Assembly: GCF_036786105.1 (NCBI RefSeq)
Contig: NZ_DAIQRQ010000001.1
Coordinates: 172,095-236,094, forward strand
Reading direction: 5' to 3'
Length of the DNA: 64,000 bases
DNA from: Ohtaekwangia sp036786105
Lineage (GTDB): Bacteria > Bacteroidota > Bacteroidia > Cytophagales > Cyclobacteriaceae
Part shown: positions 16,655 through 25,688 of the stretch, piece after piece
Layout: every line of letters begins with the position of its first letter
How positions within the stretch are numbered: the stretch's first letter is position 1
The notes under the pieces: generated by a model
Database searches by the model: none
What the model was told of the DNA's origin: nothing
What the model saw: only the letters and a program-made list of their open reading frames with translations
Translations under genes and position numbers: made by a program

Positions 16655-16744
16655 ATGCCAAGCGGAAAGAAAAGAAAGAAGCACAAAATGGCAACGCACA
16701 AGCGTAAGAAGCGTCTTAGAAAGAACAGACATAAGAAGAAATAA
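16655..16744 (+). CDS. AURKAIP1/COX24-domain small basic protein (likely ribosome-associated)
   Basis: 29 residues starting MPSGKKRKKHKMATHKRKKR and ending RLRKNRHKKK, with more than half Lys, Arg or His. This sequence is nearly invariant in Bacteroidota and belongs to the COX24_C family, whose mitochondrial member is ribosomal protein mS38. Known mitochondrial homologues sit in the small subunit, so a ribosomal role here follows by homology. It lies directly upstream of RNase G, separated by a hairpin, and is too short for most gene callers. Confidence 0.88.
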   Translation: MPSGKKRKKHKMATHKRKKRLRKNRHKKK

Positions 16745-16747
16745 TCC

Positions 16748-16769
16748 GTAACCGGGTTTCGCCGGTTAC
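16748..16769 (+). other. Strong hairpin between the COX24-like gene and RNase G
   Basis: GTAACCGG (16748-16755), loop GTTTCG, CCGGTTAC (16762-16769). Eight perfect pairs, but no U-run follows, so it is not a typical terminator. It may be an attenuator, an RNA-stability element or an RNase processing site in the RNase G leader. Confidence 0.6.
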
Positions 16770-16829
16770 ACTGCTTTATACCAAGCAGCCTTTCTATACA
16801 CATCATTTTTTACTTAACTATTTGTTCTT

Positions 16830-18383
16830 TTGAGTAACGAACTAATAATTAGTGCAACTCAGGACGGATGTCGTATAGCCCTTCTTAAAGATAAGACGCT
16901 GGTTGAATTCCATAACGAGGAAGAAGGCAGCAAGTTTTCAGTAGGAGACATTTATCTCGGCTCTGTAAAAAAAGTTGTACAGGGCCTCAACGCAGCATTT
17001 ATAGATGTTGGTTATGATAAAGACGCCTTTTTGCACTACCTCGATCTGGGGCCACAGTTTAGTTCACTCTCGAAGTTTACCAAACTCGTTCGGGCCAAAA
17101 AGATCAATGGTGGAAAGCTCGACAAATTCAACACAGAACCTGATATTGATAAGCATGGTAAAATAACCCAGCAGCTTACCAAGGGTCAATTAATACCCGT
17201 TCAGGTTGTTAAAGAGCCAATCTCTACAAAAGGGCCTCGATTATCCTGCGAGTTATCATTAGCTGGTCGATACCTGGTATTGGTGCCATTCTCCAATGCT
17301 GTAAGCGTATCAAAAAAAATTACCAGCAGCGATGAGCGGAAACGCCTACTCCGGCTCATTCAATCCATTAAACCTGAAAATTTTGGAGTCATTATCCGCA
17401 CCGTTGCGGAAGGAAGAGAAGTAGCTGAGCTTGACCGCGACCTTCGTAACATGGTTAACACCTGGGAAGAAGGTATGGCCAGACTGGTTACAGCCAATCC
17501 TCGCGATAAAGTAATTGGCGAGATCAGCAAAACATCTTCCTTGCTCCGCGACATGTTGAACGAGTCGTTCGACAATGTACACGTTGATGACAAAAAGATT
17601 TACGAAGATGTAAAGGCGTATGTACACAGCATTGCGCCAGACAAAGAGAAGATCGTAAAGTTATATACTGGTAAAGCCAAGATCTTCGAACATTACGGCA
17701 TCGAGAAGCAGATCAAATCTGCATTTGGTCAAACCGTAAGTTTAAAAGGTGGTGGATATCTCATCATCGAGCACACCGAAGCCCTTCATGTGATCGATGT
17801 GAACAGCGGTAATAAATCTAACCGCGAAGAAAACCAGGAAACAACAGCACTCTCTGTTAACCTGGAGGCTGCCAAAGAAATAGCACGCCAGCTCCGACTG
17901 CGGGATATGGGAGGAATTATCGTGATCGATTTTATCGACATGAGAAACCTCGACAACAAGAAACTCATCTACAAAACCATGAAAGATGAGATGGCAGAAG
18001 ACAAAGCAAAATCTACTGTGCTGCCGCTGTCGAAGTTCGGATTAATGCAGATCACACGCGAGCGTGTACGCCCGCAAATGAATATTACCACCAAAGAAGT
18101 TTGTCCTACCTGTAATGGTACCGGTAAGATTACAGCTTCTATATTGGTTTCTGATCTTATCGAAAAGAATGTAGAGCATCTTTTGGTGAAACAGAACGAG
18201 AAAGACCTGGTGCTGGCATTGCATCCCTATCTGCATGCTTACTTTACCAAAGGTTTGATTTCGCAGCGTATGCGGTGGTATTTCAAATATAAGCGTTGGG
18301 TTACTTTGGTGATGGATTCATCTATGGCTGTGACGGAGTTTAAGTTCCTCAACAAGGAAGGCGAAGAGATTCAACTTTCCTGA
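16830..18383 (+). CDS. rng: Ribonuclease G/E family endoribonuclease
   Basis: 517 residues with a TTG start (the frame begins LSNELIISA, the normal family start). An S1-like RNA-binding domain (GDIYLGSVKKVVQGLNAAFI) is interrupted by the usual sub-domain, followed by the DNase I-like catalytic core. The metal-binding Asp residues are in HVIDVNSGNK and IIVIDFIDM. The Zn-link is CPTCNGTG. The C-terminal degradosome scaffold of RNase E is absent, so it is RNase G-like. It processes rRNA and turns over mRNA. Its leader carries a strong hairpin. Confidence 0.95.
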   Translation: MSNELIISATQDGCRIALLKDKTLVEFHNEEEGSKFSVGDIYLGSVKKVVQGLNAAFIDVGYDKDAFLHYLDLGPQFSSLSKFTKLVRAKKINGGKLDKFNTEPDIDKHGKITQQLTKGQLIPVQVVKEPISTKGPRLSCELSLAGRYLVLVPFSNAVSVSKKITSSDERKRLLRLIQSIKPENFGVIIRTVAEGREVAELDRDLRNMVNTWEEGMARLVTANPRDKVIGEISKTSSLLRDMLNESFDNVHVDDKKIYEDVKAYVHSIAPDKEKIVKLYTGKAKIFEHYGIEKQIKSAFGQTVSLKGGGYLIIEHTEALHVIDVNSGNKSNREENQETTALSVNLEAAKEIARQLRLRDMGGIIVIDFIDMRNLDNKKLIYKTMKDEMAEDKAKSTVLPLSKFGLMQITRERVRPQMNITTKEVCPTCNGTGKITASILVSDLIEKNVEHLLVKQNEKDLVLALHPYLHAYFTKGLISQRMRWYFKYKRWVTLVMDSSMAVTEFKFLNKEGEEIQLS

Positions 18384-18412
18384 TAAGTAAGCTAACCCAG
18401 CTCTATAAATAC

Positions 18413-20563
18413 ATGCGTATCTGTTTATTGGCGCTGTTCATACTGATTGGTCAGTGGGGATGGGCACAAAAACCATGGAAAACTTTTGTCTCCGAGAAAG
18501 GCGCTTTCTCTGCCGACTTTCCTGCGGAACCTCAGGTAACATCCGTCAATCGCCAGACACCTGAGGGCATCGATATAAAAATAAATATTCACATGGTCAC
18601 TGCCGAATCGGTGGTGGCCTATGTGATTTATAATGAATTTCCAGTAGGCTTTAATATTCTCGATGATTCGCTATACCTCACCGAAGTAACACGCGAGGCA
18701 GTGGCACGCATTGGTCAGGAACCATCACTCATCCAGCCGATGACGTTTGAAGGATTTCCCGGGCGCAAACTTTCTACAAAAATGAAAGACGGTATAATGG
18801 AGATCAATGTTATTCTCCGTACTAACCGTGCCTATATAGTTACCGGTTTCTTTCCTGAAGGAAGAAGGGCCGATCTGACAAAGTTCATGAAGTCGTTCAA
18901 ATTTCTTCCTTATAAGAAACCGGAATGGACAAACTATCAATCGACAGATAATTACTTTAAAGCAGATTTCCCTACAGAGCCAACACAGGAAGAAGATAAT
19001 TCTTCAGGCACCAACATGTTGGTATACTATGGTCAGGATATAAACAGCAGCAATAATTACTCGCTCGCTATTGAAAAGTATTCGATATATGATCAGTTTG
19101 AGAGCGATACGGCTGTGCTGGATGCGCGTGTAAATGCTTATAAGCTTAGAGGCGATTCTGTTATACAGGAACGCGATGTAATGATAGATGGGCGCCCCGC
19201 AAAAGATGTGATCATGACACAAGGTAAAAATCACTTCCAGTTTCGCATCGTTACATTTGTACGCGGTCTCTTCGGCTATACTTTGTTCACCTTTCTTCCG
19301 CCAGAGGATATACAAGGTGAAACCGCGAATCACTTCTTTCATTCCTTCCGCTTTGTTGGCCAACCACCAGGCGATCTGCTGGCCGATAAAAAATCTTTAC
19401 TGCTGAAAGATATAGTCAGCCCCGACACATCGGTATGGAAGAAAGCGAAGAAATTTTTTAGTGGCTACGAATTTAAAGAGAGTGATCTCGAGACGTTGCA
19501 GAGCCTGATCACGAAAATATATTCAGATGATCGTGAACCTGAACATAATCGTAAGGAGGTAATGCTGGATGCTCTGGCTAACCTGAAATCAGGGCGATCA
19601 ATTTCTTTTATTGAAAGAATATTCCCTTTGCTTGTTGCAAATCCTTCACAGGAGTATGCTGCTTTAAAAGTATTGTCCAAGATAAACAACAGGCAAAGCC
19701 TGGCTTTATTGGCTAAACTTCTACCTAAACACAAACCCGTACAAGAAGATAGCTGGAAGTATAATGTAATCTTCAGCCCGTATGTGATAGACTCGGCTGA
19801 GCAAAAATCATTTTTACTTAGCACGATAAAGCTCCTTCCGACAGCCGAGTATAAAAATGGTTTATACATGCTGGTCAATCATCTACTGAAAAACAAAACG
19901 CTGACATTTGGCGAACTGGTTGCCTATAGAAAAATAATTCTGCAGGATTTGGAAAGCGAGAGCCAGACTTATCTGAAAGACTCAACTTATAAATACCTTG
20001 ACGACATTGTGGCAATAGCGGGATACGATCAGCCAACACCTAAAGTAATAGAAACGCTTCTGGCACTTGCCAGACAACATGATACAAACCTGACTGCGCA
20101 GGTAGTAACAACATTGCTTCGGTTAAAACAAAAACCGGATGAAGCTGTGATGGAGAGCTTGGCAAAAAATCTTCAGACCAGAACAAACTTTTATGTGACA
20201 TTAAATGACTTTGGTTTACAGCAACATTTTCCGGCCAAGTATGCTAACCAGGATAGTCTTGCGGTGGGAGAATTCAACGACTTTCTGAGCGGTGAATACG
20301 ATTCGTACGATGTATCTTATCCGATAAAGATTGTTTATAAAACAGAGCACGACTACAAAGGTGAGCGAAAGAAATTCTACGTTGTAAAATTCTTTGATGA
20401 ATATGAAGGTGCTTGGTATCGTGGCGTTTGTGGCGGATATACCCCCGGTAAACTTGAAGCATGGGGCACTATTACCAGTTCTGATTTTACAACGGATAAA
20501 GGTAAAGATCACGCAGAATATCTGAAGAAGTATCTGGAAGATATAGAGAAAGCAGAGGAATAA
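18413..20563 (+). CDS. Secreted protein with two copies of an N-terminal domain, unknown function
   Basis: 716 residues with a signal peptide (1-18, ending GWAQ). Two related modules of about 150 residues follow: the first opens WKTFVSEKGAFSADFPAEPQ, the second WTNYQSTDNYFKADFPTEPT. Each ends in an F-L/F-V segment (FMKSFKFLPYKK; FFHSFRFVGQPP), so an internal duplication is visible. From about residue 330 to 610 the chain is helical and repeat-like (ALANLKSGRSISFIERIFPLL, LLAKLLPKHK), resembling HEAT-type units. The last 100 residues are beta-rich. Likely periplasmic or outer-membrane associated. It lies 29 bases after rng and ends at a hairpin. Family not recognised. Confidence 0.8.
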   Translation: MRICLLALFILIGQWGWAQKPWKTFVSEKGAFSADFPAEPQVTSVNRQTPEGIDIKINIHMVTAESVVAYVIYNEFPVGFNILDDSLYLTEVTREAVARIGQEPSLIQPMTFEGFPGRKLSTKMKDGIMEINVILRTNRAYIVTGFFPEGRRADLTKFMKSFKFLPYKKPEWTNYQSTDNYFKADFPTEPTQEEDNSSGTNMLVYYGQDINSSNNYSLAIEKYSIYDQFESDTAVLDARVNAYKLRGDSVIQERDVMIDGRPAKDVIMTQGKNHFQFRIVTFVRGLFGYTLFTFLPPEDIQGETANHFFHSFRFVGQPPGDLLADKKSLLLKDIVSPDTSVWKKAKKFFSGYEFKESDLETLQSLITKIYSDDREPEHNRKEVMLDALANLKSGRSISFIERIFPLLVANPSQEYAALKVLSKINNRQSLALLAKLLPKHKPVQEDSWKYNVIFSPYVIDSAEQKSFLLSTIKLLPTAEYKNGLYMLVNHLLKNKTLTFGELVAYRKIILQDLESESQTYLKDSTYKYLDDIVAIAGYDQPTPKVIETLLALARQHDTNLTAQVVTTLLRLKQKPDEAVMESLAKNLQTRTNFYVTLNDFGLQQHFPAKYANQDSLAVGEFNDFLSGEYDSYDVSYPIKIVYKTEHDYKGERKKFYVVKFFDEYEGAWYRGVCGGYTPGKLEAWGTITSSDFTTDKGKDHAEYLKKYLEDIEKAEE

Positions 20564-20565
20564 AA

Positions 20566-20595
20566 GAAGCCGTTGTATACGGCCTCTCATTTTTG
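20566..20595 (+). terminator. Probable terminator after the duplicated-domain gene
   Basis: GCCGT (20569-20573) pairs with ACGGC (20579-20583), extended by GA/TC with one mismatch, followed by CATTTTT. Confidence 0.5.
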
Positions 20596-20755
20596 ACTGC
20601 TAACGAATTGACGCTAATCCTTCCTGACAAGTTTGCCATAAGCGGTCTTCTTGCAAGTGGAAGCAATAGAGGTCATTGCACTTGAGCAAAACCACTATTG
20701 CAGATCAAAAGCCGAACAGTAAAGAGTGGTAGTAGTTTTCTTTCATGCTGGACTT

Positions 20756-20905
20756 ATGAGATTACCTGAATACGCAGAACCTTTACTGTCGGGTGCAAAA
20801 CAAACATGAATAGCAATTCCTGCCGATGAATACCGGATTGGCAAAGATGAAATGGGAATAACTGTGGTTACAAAAAAAATGGTCAGGTATTGCCTGACCA
20901 TTTAA
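20756..20905 (+). pseudogene. Possible remnant of an ASCH-like domain gene
   Basis: An ATG frame reads MRLPEYAEPLLSGAKQT, stops at TGA (20807), and continues in the same frame as IAIPADEYRIGKDEMGITVV before the next stop. The LLSGAKQT...I pattern resembles the start of ASCH domains (ILSGxKxxTIR). The resemblance is short, the frame is broken, and its tail overlaps the opposite-strand terminator, so this is weak. Confidence 0.2.
20870..20903 (-). terminator. Rho-independent terminator of the AsmA-like gene
   Basis: An 11-bp perfect stem: AAATGGTCAGG (20877-20887) and CCTGACCATTT (20893-20903), loop of five. On the minus strand it is followed by a run of T. Confidence 0.88.
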
Positions 20906-20926
20906 CAATATATACTAAGTATAAAT

Positions 20927-23896
20927 CTAATTCTTCTTCTTTTTAAGGAGACCCTTTATAAGGCTCTTTGCATCTTCAACTTGTTGCGCTTTAGCAGAAT
21001 CTGCTTTGGTCATTGTCTTCGTTGTGTCTGATGAAGACTTGCCGAGTATATTACCGACAATCTTCTCTGCCTCCGTGCCTTTCACCGCTTTTTCAATAGC
21101 CTTGGTGCCTTCCTCTTTTGCGGCGTTTGTCACGGCTTCTTTAGCTTGTTCTTTCTGTTCAGAAGAAACAAGTTTAAACGAAGGATTGGTTGCTGTACCA
21201 CCCAAAGTTATAGGTAATGAAATCGTTCCGTTTGGATCGGTCTTCATGCCGGCTTTTTCTGAGAGGAAGCTGTTGAATTGAGAGCCAAGCTTACCGGCAG
21301 GTACATCCATTTTCAAAGTATAGTCTATCGATTGATCGAGCCCTGTGCTTCCGGTGACGGTTGTTTTATAGTTTCCGAATTTAACATCGAAAGGTTTTAC
21401 ACTCAGGCGGCCATCTTTTATAGCAGCAGACATCAACACATCCTTCATCGATACTTCATTGGCATCATTCAGTTTTGTTAATGAAGTTAACCCGGAAATG
21501 ATCTTGGAATCTTTCAATGCGGCTTGTGCAATCTTGATCAATCCACCTCCATTAACGGTAGCCATATTAGGCATCATATCTTTTAACAGCTCACCACTAA
21601 TCTTGAAATCAGTAGAAAAATTTCCGCTCATCATACCGGCTACAGGAGCATACGTGGATACAAGTGAAGAAGCGCTGGATGCTTCTTTTATAGATACGTT
21701 GTCGATCTTTAATCCCATGTCATATTTAGGATGCGCTATATCTTTTGTATCATATGTTCCATTTACAACAAATGCACCGCCAAGCATGTTGAACTTCAAA
21801 CCGCTCAGGTTGGCAATGCCATCCTTTACAACAACATCACCGGTTGCGTTGGTAATGTTGAAGTTCATAAGCTTAACGGTTTTCAGATTCGACTTCAGCA
21901 GGAAGTCTATATTTGATGGCACCGGTATAACGCTTAATGCAGCTGTATCGGTAGATGCAGTGGTCGATTCGCTATCGGTCATAAATTCATTAAGATCCAG
22001 TAAGGTTGAGTTGAAATTCATGGAGCCTTTGATGGTTTCATTCTTACCGAATATATATCCCAGGTAATTCAGTACAGAACCACTCACAGCGAAATCGCTC
22101 TTGCCGATGGTTCCGTTTACATTTTGCAAGTCGATTTTCCTCGGGTCAAACACCATAGCGGCCTGCGACAAAGTTACGGTTGGCAGATCTTTAGTTACAT
22201 ATTTGAAATCTTTCAATGAAGCAGTGCCACTGGTAGGGAGGCGATCGTAATGTTCTGCCTGCACATCCGAATATTTACCTTTTGTTTCAATATCAGCTTT
22301 TACTTTTCCGGCAAGGGTCATGCCTTCCAATGGAAATACTTTGGTGATCTTCTCCAGGTCAATTCCACCTTTCGCCTTCAAATCCCAGGTATAATCGTCC
22401 AGGTTTTGGAGCAACAGGTCTGCGCTGAACTTCTCGCCATCCATCAATACAGAGAAATCTTTTACGTTAATTGTTGTTTCCGCAAGTTTTCCGGAGCTGT
22501 TTTTAACGGTAGAAGTAAAGTGCATATCCTGAAGCGGCAAAGGAAACTGTGACGACTTCACAAAGCCGTTGGTAAGTGCCATGGCAGCATCAATGGCAGG
22601 AATGGTTTTCTTGAGGCTGTCATATATACCTTTTGCTTTCAGATCAACACTATAATTACCTTTCATTTCCAAACCTTCCATTGGAAACATCTTGCTTAGT
22701 TCGGCGAGGTTCAGCTTGGCAGCGAGCGTAGCATCTACATTGGTAGGATACATTTTCGTGATGAGAGCCTTTGCATCTACCGGGTTAGATCCAAAATCAA
22801 GGTGAAGTTTTTTAAGATCGATAACCGTGTTGTCAATTATACCATCTTTATTATCTACCAGCAGATCAACATTGATGTTGTTAACAGGCGTTGGCAACTC
22901 AGGATATTTGAACATAGCATCCTTCACCAGCAGGTTCAGGTTAAACGCAGGCATCTGTGTTTCGCTATAGGTTCCTTTTACAAAACCGTTGAATGCCAGC
23001 TCGCCTTTCGTTTCAAGCTTATTGAAGCTTTCGGTATATATACCCGGAACGAGGGAAAGAATGCTCTTGAAAGAATTTTCAGGACTCTTGAAATTAATGT
23101 CCATGCCAAAATCCTTTTCATTCATTTTAAACCACCCGTCAAAGCTCATAGCAAAGTCGTTGAGCTTAGCTGTGTTTTCTTTGAAAGTATATTTCGTATA
23201 GGCCTCGCTTATCGAGATTGTAGCATCTATTTCAGCCCGTTTGTTAGTCAGGTATTCGGTGCCGTCATACGCCATGCTTACGGTATCAGCAACGGTCTTT
23301 GTCTTCAGATCAAATTCATCTTGTGAAAAATCGCCAGAGCCGGAGTGATTTACACCTTTCAATTTCATTACAAAAGGAAGGGACGCATCATCATACGTGA
23401 TATCGCCACCAACGATTTCCCAATGGTCTATGCCGAATGAAAAATTACTCGACTCTTCTGAAGTTGTAACTGTATCCGTAGAAGGAATAGCAATATCGTA
23501 GTTAGCTCTTCCATCCTTCAATACTTTTACATTGATTACCGGGTGAACCAGCGAGATACCTTTTACGCGTAATTGATCGCCAAACAGGATGTCTTTCAGA
23601 TTAACTTCCACTTCGAAGCTTTCGGTAGCAAAAAGAACTTCACCGTCAAACGGTTCTTTGTTAATAACCCCGAGATCGCGCATCTCGGCTGTAATGTTCG
23701 GAAAATTTTTGAAGAGCGTGAGATTGAACTTATCAACTTCCCACACAACGTGAGCATTGACAGATTTGGAAATTTCTTTACTGATCGCGGCTGCTATATC
23801 ATCCTTAAAGGCAATAGGAATAATAAAGGCTGCAGCCAGAATAAGTACGATCAATCCACCCACTGTAATGAGTATCCATTTCAACGCTTTTTTCAT
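20927..23896 (-). CDS. AsmA-family envelope protein
   Basis: 989 residues. An N-terminal transmembrane helix (residues 6-29, WILITVGGLIVLILAAAFII) is followed by the AsmA start with VEVNLKDILFGDQLRVKGI and VHPVINVKVLKDGRANYDI. The long middle consists of repeating beta segments, and the AsmA C-terminal region includes LNYLGYIFGKNETI and the LKDSKIISGL block. The last 80 residues are Lys/Glu-rich. AsmA relatives are periplasm-spanning, groove-shaped proteins linked to phospholipid transport to the outer membrane; that role is taken from homologues. It is monocistronic, with a strong terminator. Confidence 0.9.
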   Translation of the reverse strand: MKKALKWILITVGGLIVLILAAAFIIPIAFKDDIAAAISKEISKSVNAHVVWEVDKFNLTLFKNFPNITAEMRDLGVINKEPFDGEVLFATESFEVEVNLKDILFGDQLRVKGISLVHPVINVKVLKDGRANYDIAIPSTDTVTTSEESSNFSFGIDHWEIVGGDITYDDASLPFVMKLKGVNHSGSGDFSQDEFDLKTKTVADTVSMAYDGTEYLTNKRAEIDATISISEAYTKYTFKENTAKLNDFAMSFDGWFKMNEKDFGMDINFKSPENSFKSILSLVPGIYTESFNKLETKGELAFNGFVKGTYSETQMPAFNLNLLVKDAMFKYPELPTPVNNINVDLLVDNKDGIIDNTVIDLKKLHLDFGSNPVDAKALITKMYPTNVDATLAAKLNLAELSKMFPMEGLEMKGNYSVDLKAKGIYDSLKKTIPAIDAAMALTNGFVKSSQFPLPLQDMHFTSTVKNSSGKLAETTINVKDFSVLMDGEKFSADLLLQNLDDYTWDLKAKGGIDLEKITKVFPLEGMTLAGKVKADIETKGKYSDVQAEHYDRLPTSGTASLKDFKYVTKDLPTVTLSQAAMVFDPRKIDLQNVNGTIGKSDFAVSGSVLNYLGYIFGKNETIKGSMNFNSTLLDLNEFMTDSESTTASTDTAALSVIPVPSNIDFLLKSNLKTVKLMNFNITNATGDVVVKDGIANLSGLKFNMLGGAFVVNGTYDTKDIAHPKYDMGLKIDNVSIKEASSASSLVSTYAPVAGMMSGNFSTDFKISGELLKDMMPNMATVNGGGLIKIAQAALKDSKIISGLTSLTKLNDANEVSMKDVLMSAAIKDGRLSVKPFDVKFGNYKTTVTGSTGLDQSIDYTLKMDVPAGKLGSQFNSFLSEKAGMKTDPNGTISLPITLGGTATNPSFKLVSSEQKEQAKEAVTNAAKEEGTKAIEKAVKGTEAEKIVGNILGKSSSDTTKTMTKADSAKAQQVEDAKSLIKGLLKKKKN

Positions 23897-24118
23897 ATAT
23901 AGATTTAAGAATTAGTATGTAAGATCAAGTCCGGGATTTGGGTTGAGTGTGCCGTGTGAGCAATATTGGATAACAAATCTAAACTCCATTAAATTTTAAA
24001 ATCTGAACTCAAATTTACTAAACGGGAGGGAGTGTTTTTTGGTATTTGGCAGAAAGCTTCTTTTAAAAGCCCGTTACAACGTTAGGATGAGGCAGTGGTG
24101 AAATCCATATGCAGCTTT

Positions 24119-25552
24119 TCAAAATAGCTTTAAAAACCAATCCATCAGCTTCTTAGACATTTCTGTATAGGGAGGATAGAACGGCCGGATACTGGTGATA
24201 CCACTCTTTTGTTTCATCACAGGCTTTTCGTGCGAGAAGGCCAGAAATCCGAAGCGCCCGTGCGAACTGCCTATACCACTATTGTTCACACCTCCAAAAG
24301 GTAGATTATGGTGAAGAAAGTGAATGGCACAATCGTTAATACATACAGCTCCGGCAGAAGTTTCCCGTATAATTTTTTCGCAGTCGTGTTTATGGTTTGC
24401 AAAAATATACAATGCCAATGCTTTAGGCTTCGCGTTGATGATACTCACAACTTCATCGAGGTTGGCATAGGAAACCAGGGGAAGTATAGGGCCGAATATC
24501 TCTTCTTCCATCAGGCGGCAGTGATCGGGCACGTGTGTTAAAAGAACAGGATGTATATACCTGGAAGGCTCATCCACTTTGCCACCAAACTCCAGACGCG
24601 CACCATGGTATAGTGCATCCTGCAGTAATTCATTCAGCCGATGGAAATGCTTTTGGTTAACAATGCGACAATAACTGGAGGATGTTTCAAAAGATCCGTT
24701 AGTATCGGCGAAAAGTTTTTTCACCTGTATCTTCAGCTCGTCCAGAAAAGGCTGCTGTACATTCTCATCTACCAATATATAATCGGGTGCAACGCAGGTT
24801 TGTCCGTTGTTTACAAATTTAGCGACTGCTATACGCTGAGCTGCTTCGCGAAGATTAGCAGACGCTGTAACAATCGTGGGAGACTTGCCACCTAATTCAA
24901 GAGTAACAGAAGTCAGGTGTTCGGCCGCAGCTTTCATTACCAGCTTGCCGATAGACGGGCTTCCGGTAAAAAAGATATGATCGAATGGAAACTGCAGGAG
25001 CTGTTGTGATATACTGGCATCGCCTTCAACAACGGTTACAATGGTTTCTTCAAACACTTCTTTTGCCATCCGACTCAGAAGTGCCGATACATGTGGTGTT
25101 AGTTCAGAAGGTTTAAGTACAACACTATTGCCAGCCGCTAACGCCGACACCAGCGGCCCTACAGCCAGGCTGAAGGGATAATTCCATGGAGCGATGATTA
25201 AACATACACCACGTGCTTCAGGCTGTATGTAAGAGCGTGTGCCCAGCATGGTGACGGGTGCATCTATTTTACGAGGACTTGCCCATACTTCCAGTGAGGA
25301 AATAGCGAGCCTGATTTCGCTTAAAACATGAAAGACTTCTGTTCCATCCACTTCCATAGCTGGCTTGCTGAAGTCCAGAAAGGCTGCCTGATGAATAGCC
25401 GACCTGTTGGTATGAATCCACTGGCGCAATTTTTTCAATCGCGCCATACGATTGCTCAAAGGCTCTTTCCGAAGTGTGGAAACTCCCTGCTGGTGCTTTT
25501 TAAAAGTCTCCAGGAGAATATCGGTGATGGTGGTTTCGGCGATGGTCTGCAT
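24119..25552 (-). CDS. Aldehyde dehydrogenase (ALDH3-like branch)
   Basis: 477 residues. The Rossmann domain has APWNYPFSLAVGPL (Asn124) and FFTGSPSIGKLV; the catalytic Glu219 is in TLELGGKSP and the nucleophile Cys253 in NNGQTCVAPDY. EEEIFGPILPLV and LPFGGVNNSGIG complete the fold. Length and the short N-terminus match the class 3 / coniferyl-aldehyde dehydrogenase branch that oxidises medium-chain and aromatic aldehydes to acids using NAD(P). The natural substrate is unknown. It is divergent from a transglutaminase-like gene; the shared upstream region has repeated TTAATGTTA motifs. Confidence 0.93.
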   Translation of the reverse strand: MQTIAETTITDILLETFKKHQQGVSTLRKEPLSNRMARLKKLRQWIHTNRSAIHQAAFLDFSKPAMEVDGTEVFHVLSEIRLAISSLEVWASPRKIDAPVTMLGTRSYIQPEARGVCLIIAPWNYPFSLAVGPLVSALAAGNSVVLKPSELTPHVSALLSRMAKEVFEETIVTVVEGDASISQQLLQFPFDHIFFTGSPSIGKLVMKAAAEHLTSVTLELGGKSPTIVTASANLREAAQRIAVAKFVNNGQTCVAPDYILVDENVQQPFLDELKIQVKKLFADTNGSFETSSSYCRIVNQKHFHRLNELLQDALYHGARLEFGGKVDEPSRYIHPVLLTHVPDHCRLMEEEIFGPILPLVSYANLDEVVSIINAKPKALALYIFANHKHDCEKIIRETSAGAVCINDCAIHFLHHNLPFGGVNNSGIGSSHGRFGFLAFSHEKPVMKQKSGITSIRPFYPPYTEMSKKLMDWFLKLF

Positions 25553-25566
25553 ATAGGAAAGTTAGC

Positions 25567-25574
25567 CAAAAATA
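25567..25574 (-). promoter_or_regulatory. Candidate -7 element for the aldehyde dehydrogenase gene
   Basis: The minus strand reads TATTTTTG, an exact TAnnTTTG, 14 bases before the ATG, giving a very short leader. The -33 box is not clear. Confidence 0.35.
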
Positions 25575-25604
25575 GCAGCAGCTCAAATCACGTAGTAGGT
25601 GTTA

Positions 25605-25680
25605 TAACATTACGTTAATGTTAACCCATACTTGCTTAATGTTACTTTTATATGTAATTTGTTAACATACACTTAACATT
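25605..25680. promoter_or_regulatory. Cluster of TTAATGTTA motifs, probable operator region
   Basis: TAACATTA (25605-25612) and TAATGTTA (25616-25623) form a perfect inverted repeat with a 3-base centre. Further copies are TTAATGTTA at 25636-25644 (same strand) and TTAACAT at 25662-25668 and TTAACATT at 25673-25680 (opposite strand). All lie in the 136 bases between divergent genes, the place for a shared regulator to bind. Confidence 0.5.
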
Positions 25681-25688
25681 GGCATAAC

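Larger units (their letters stand above)
20596..20926. other. Intergenic stretch with possible gene remnant
   Basis: No intact gene. It contains a possible decayed short frame at 20756-20905 and the minus-strand terminator of the AsmA-like gene. Confidence 0.5.
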
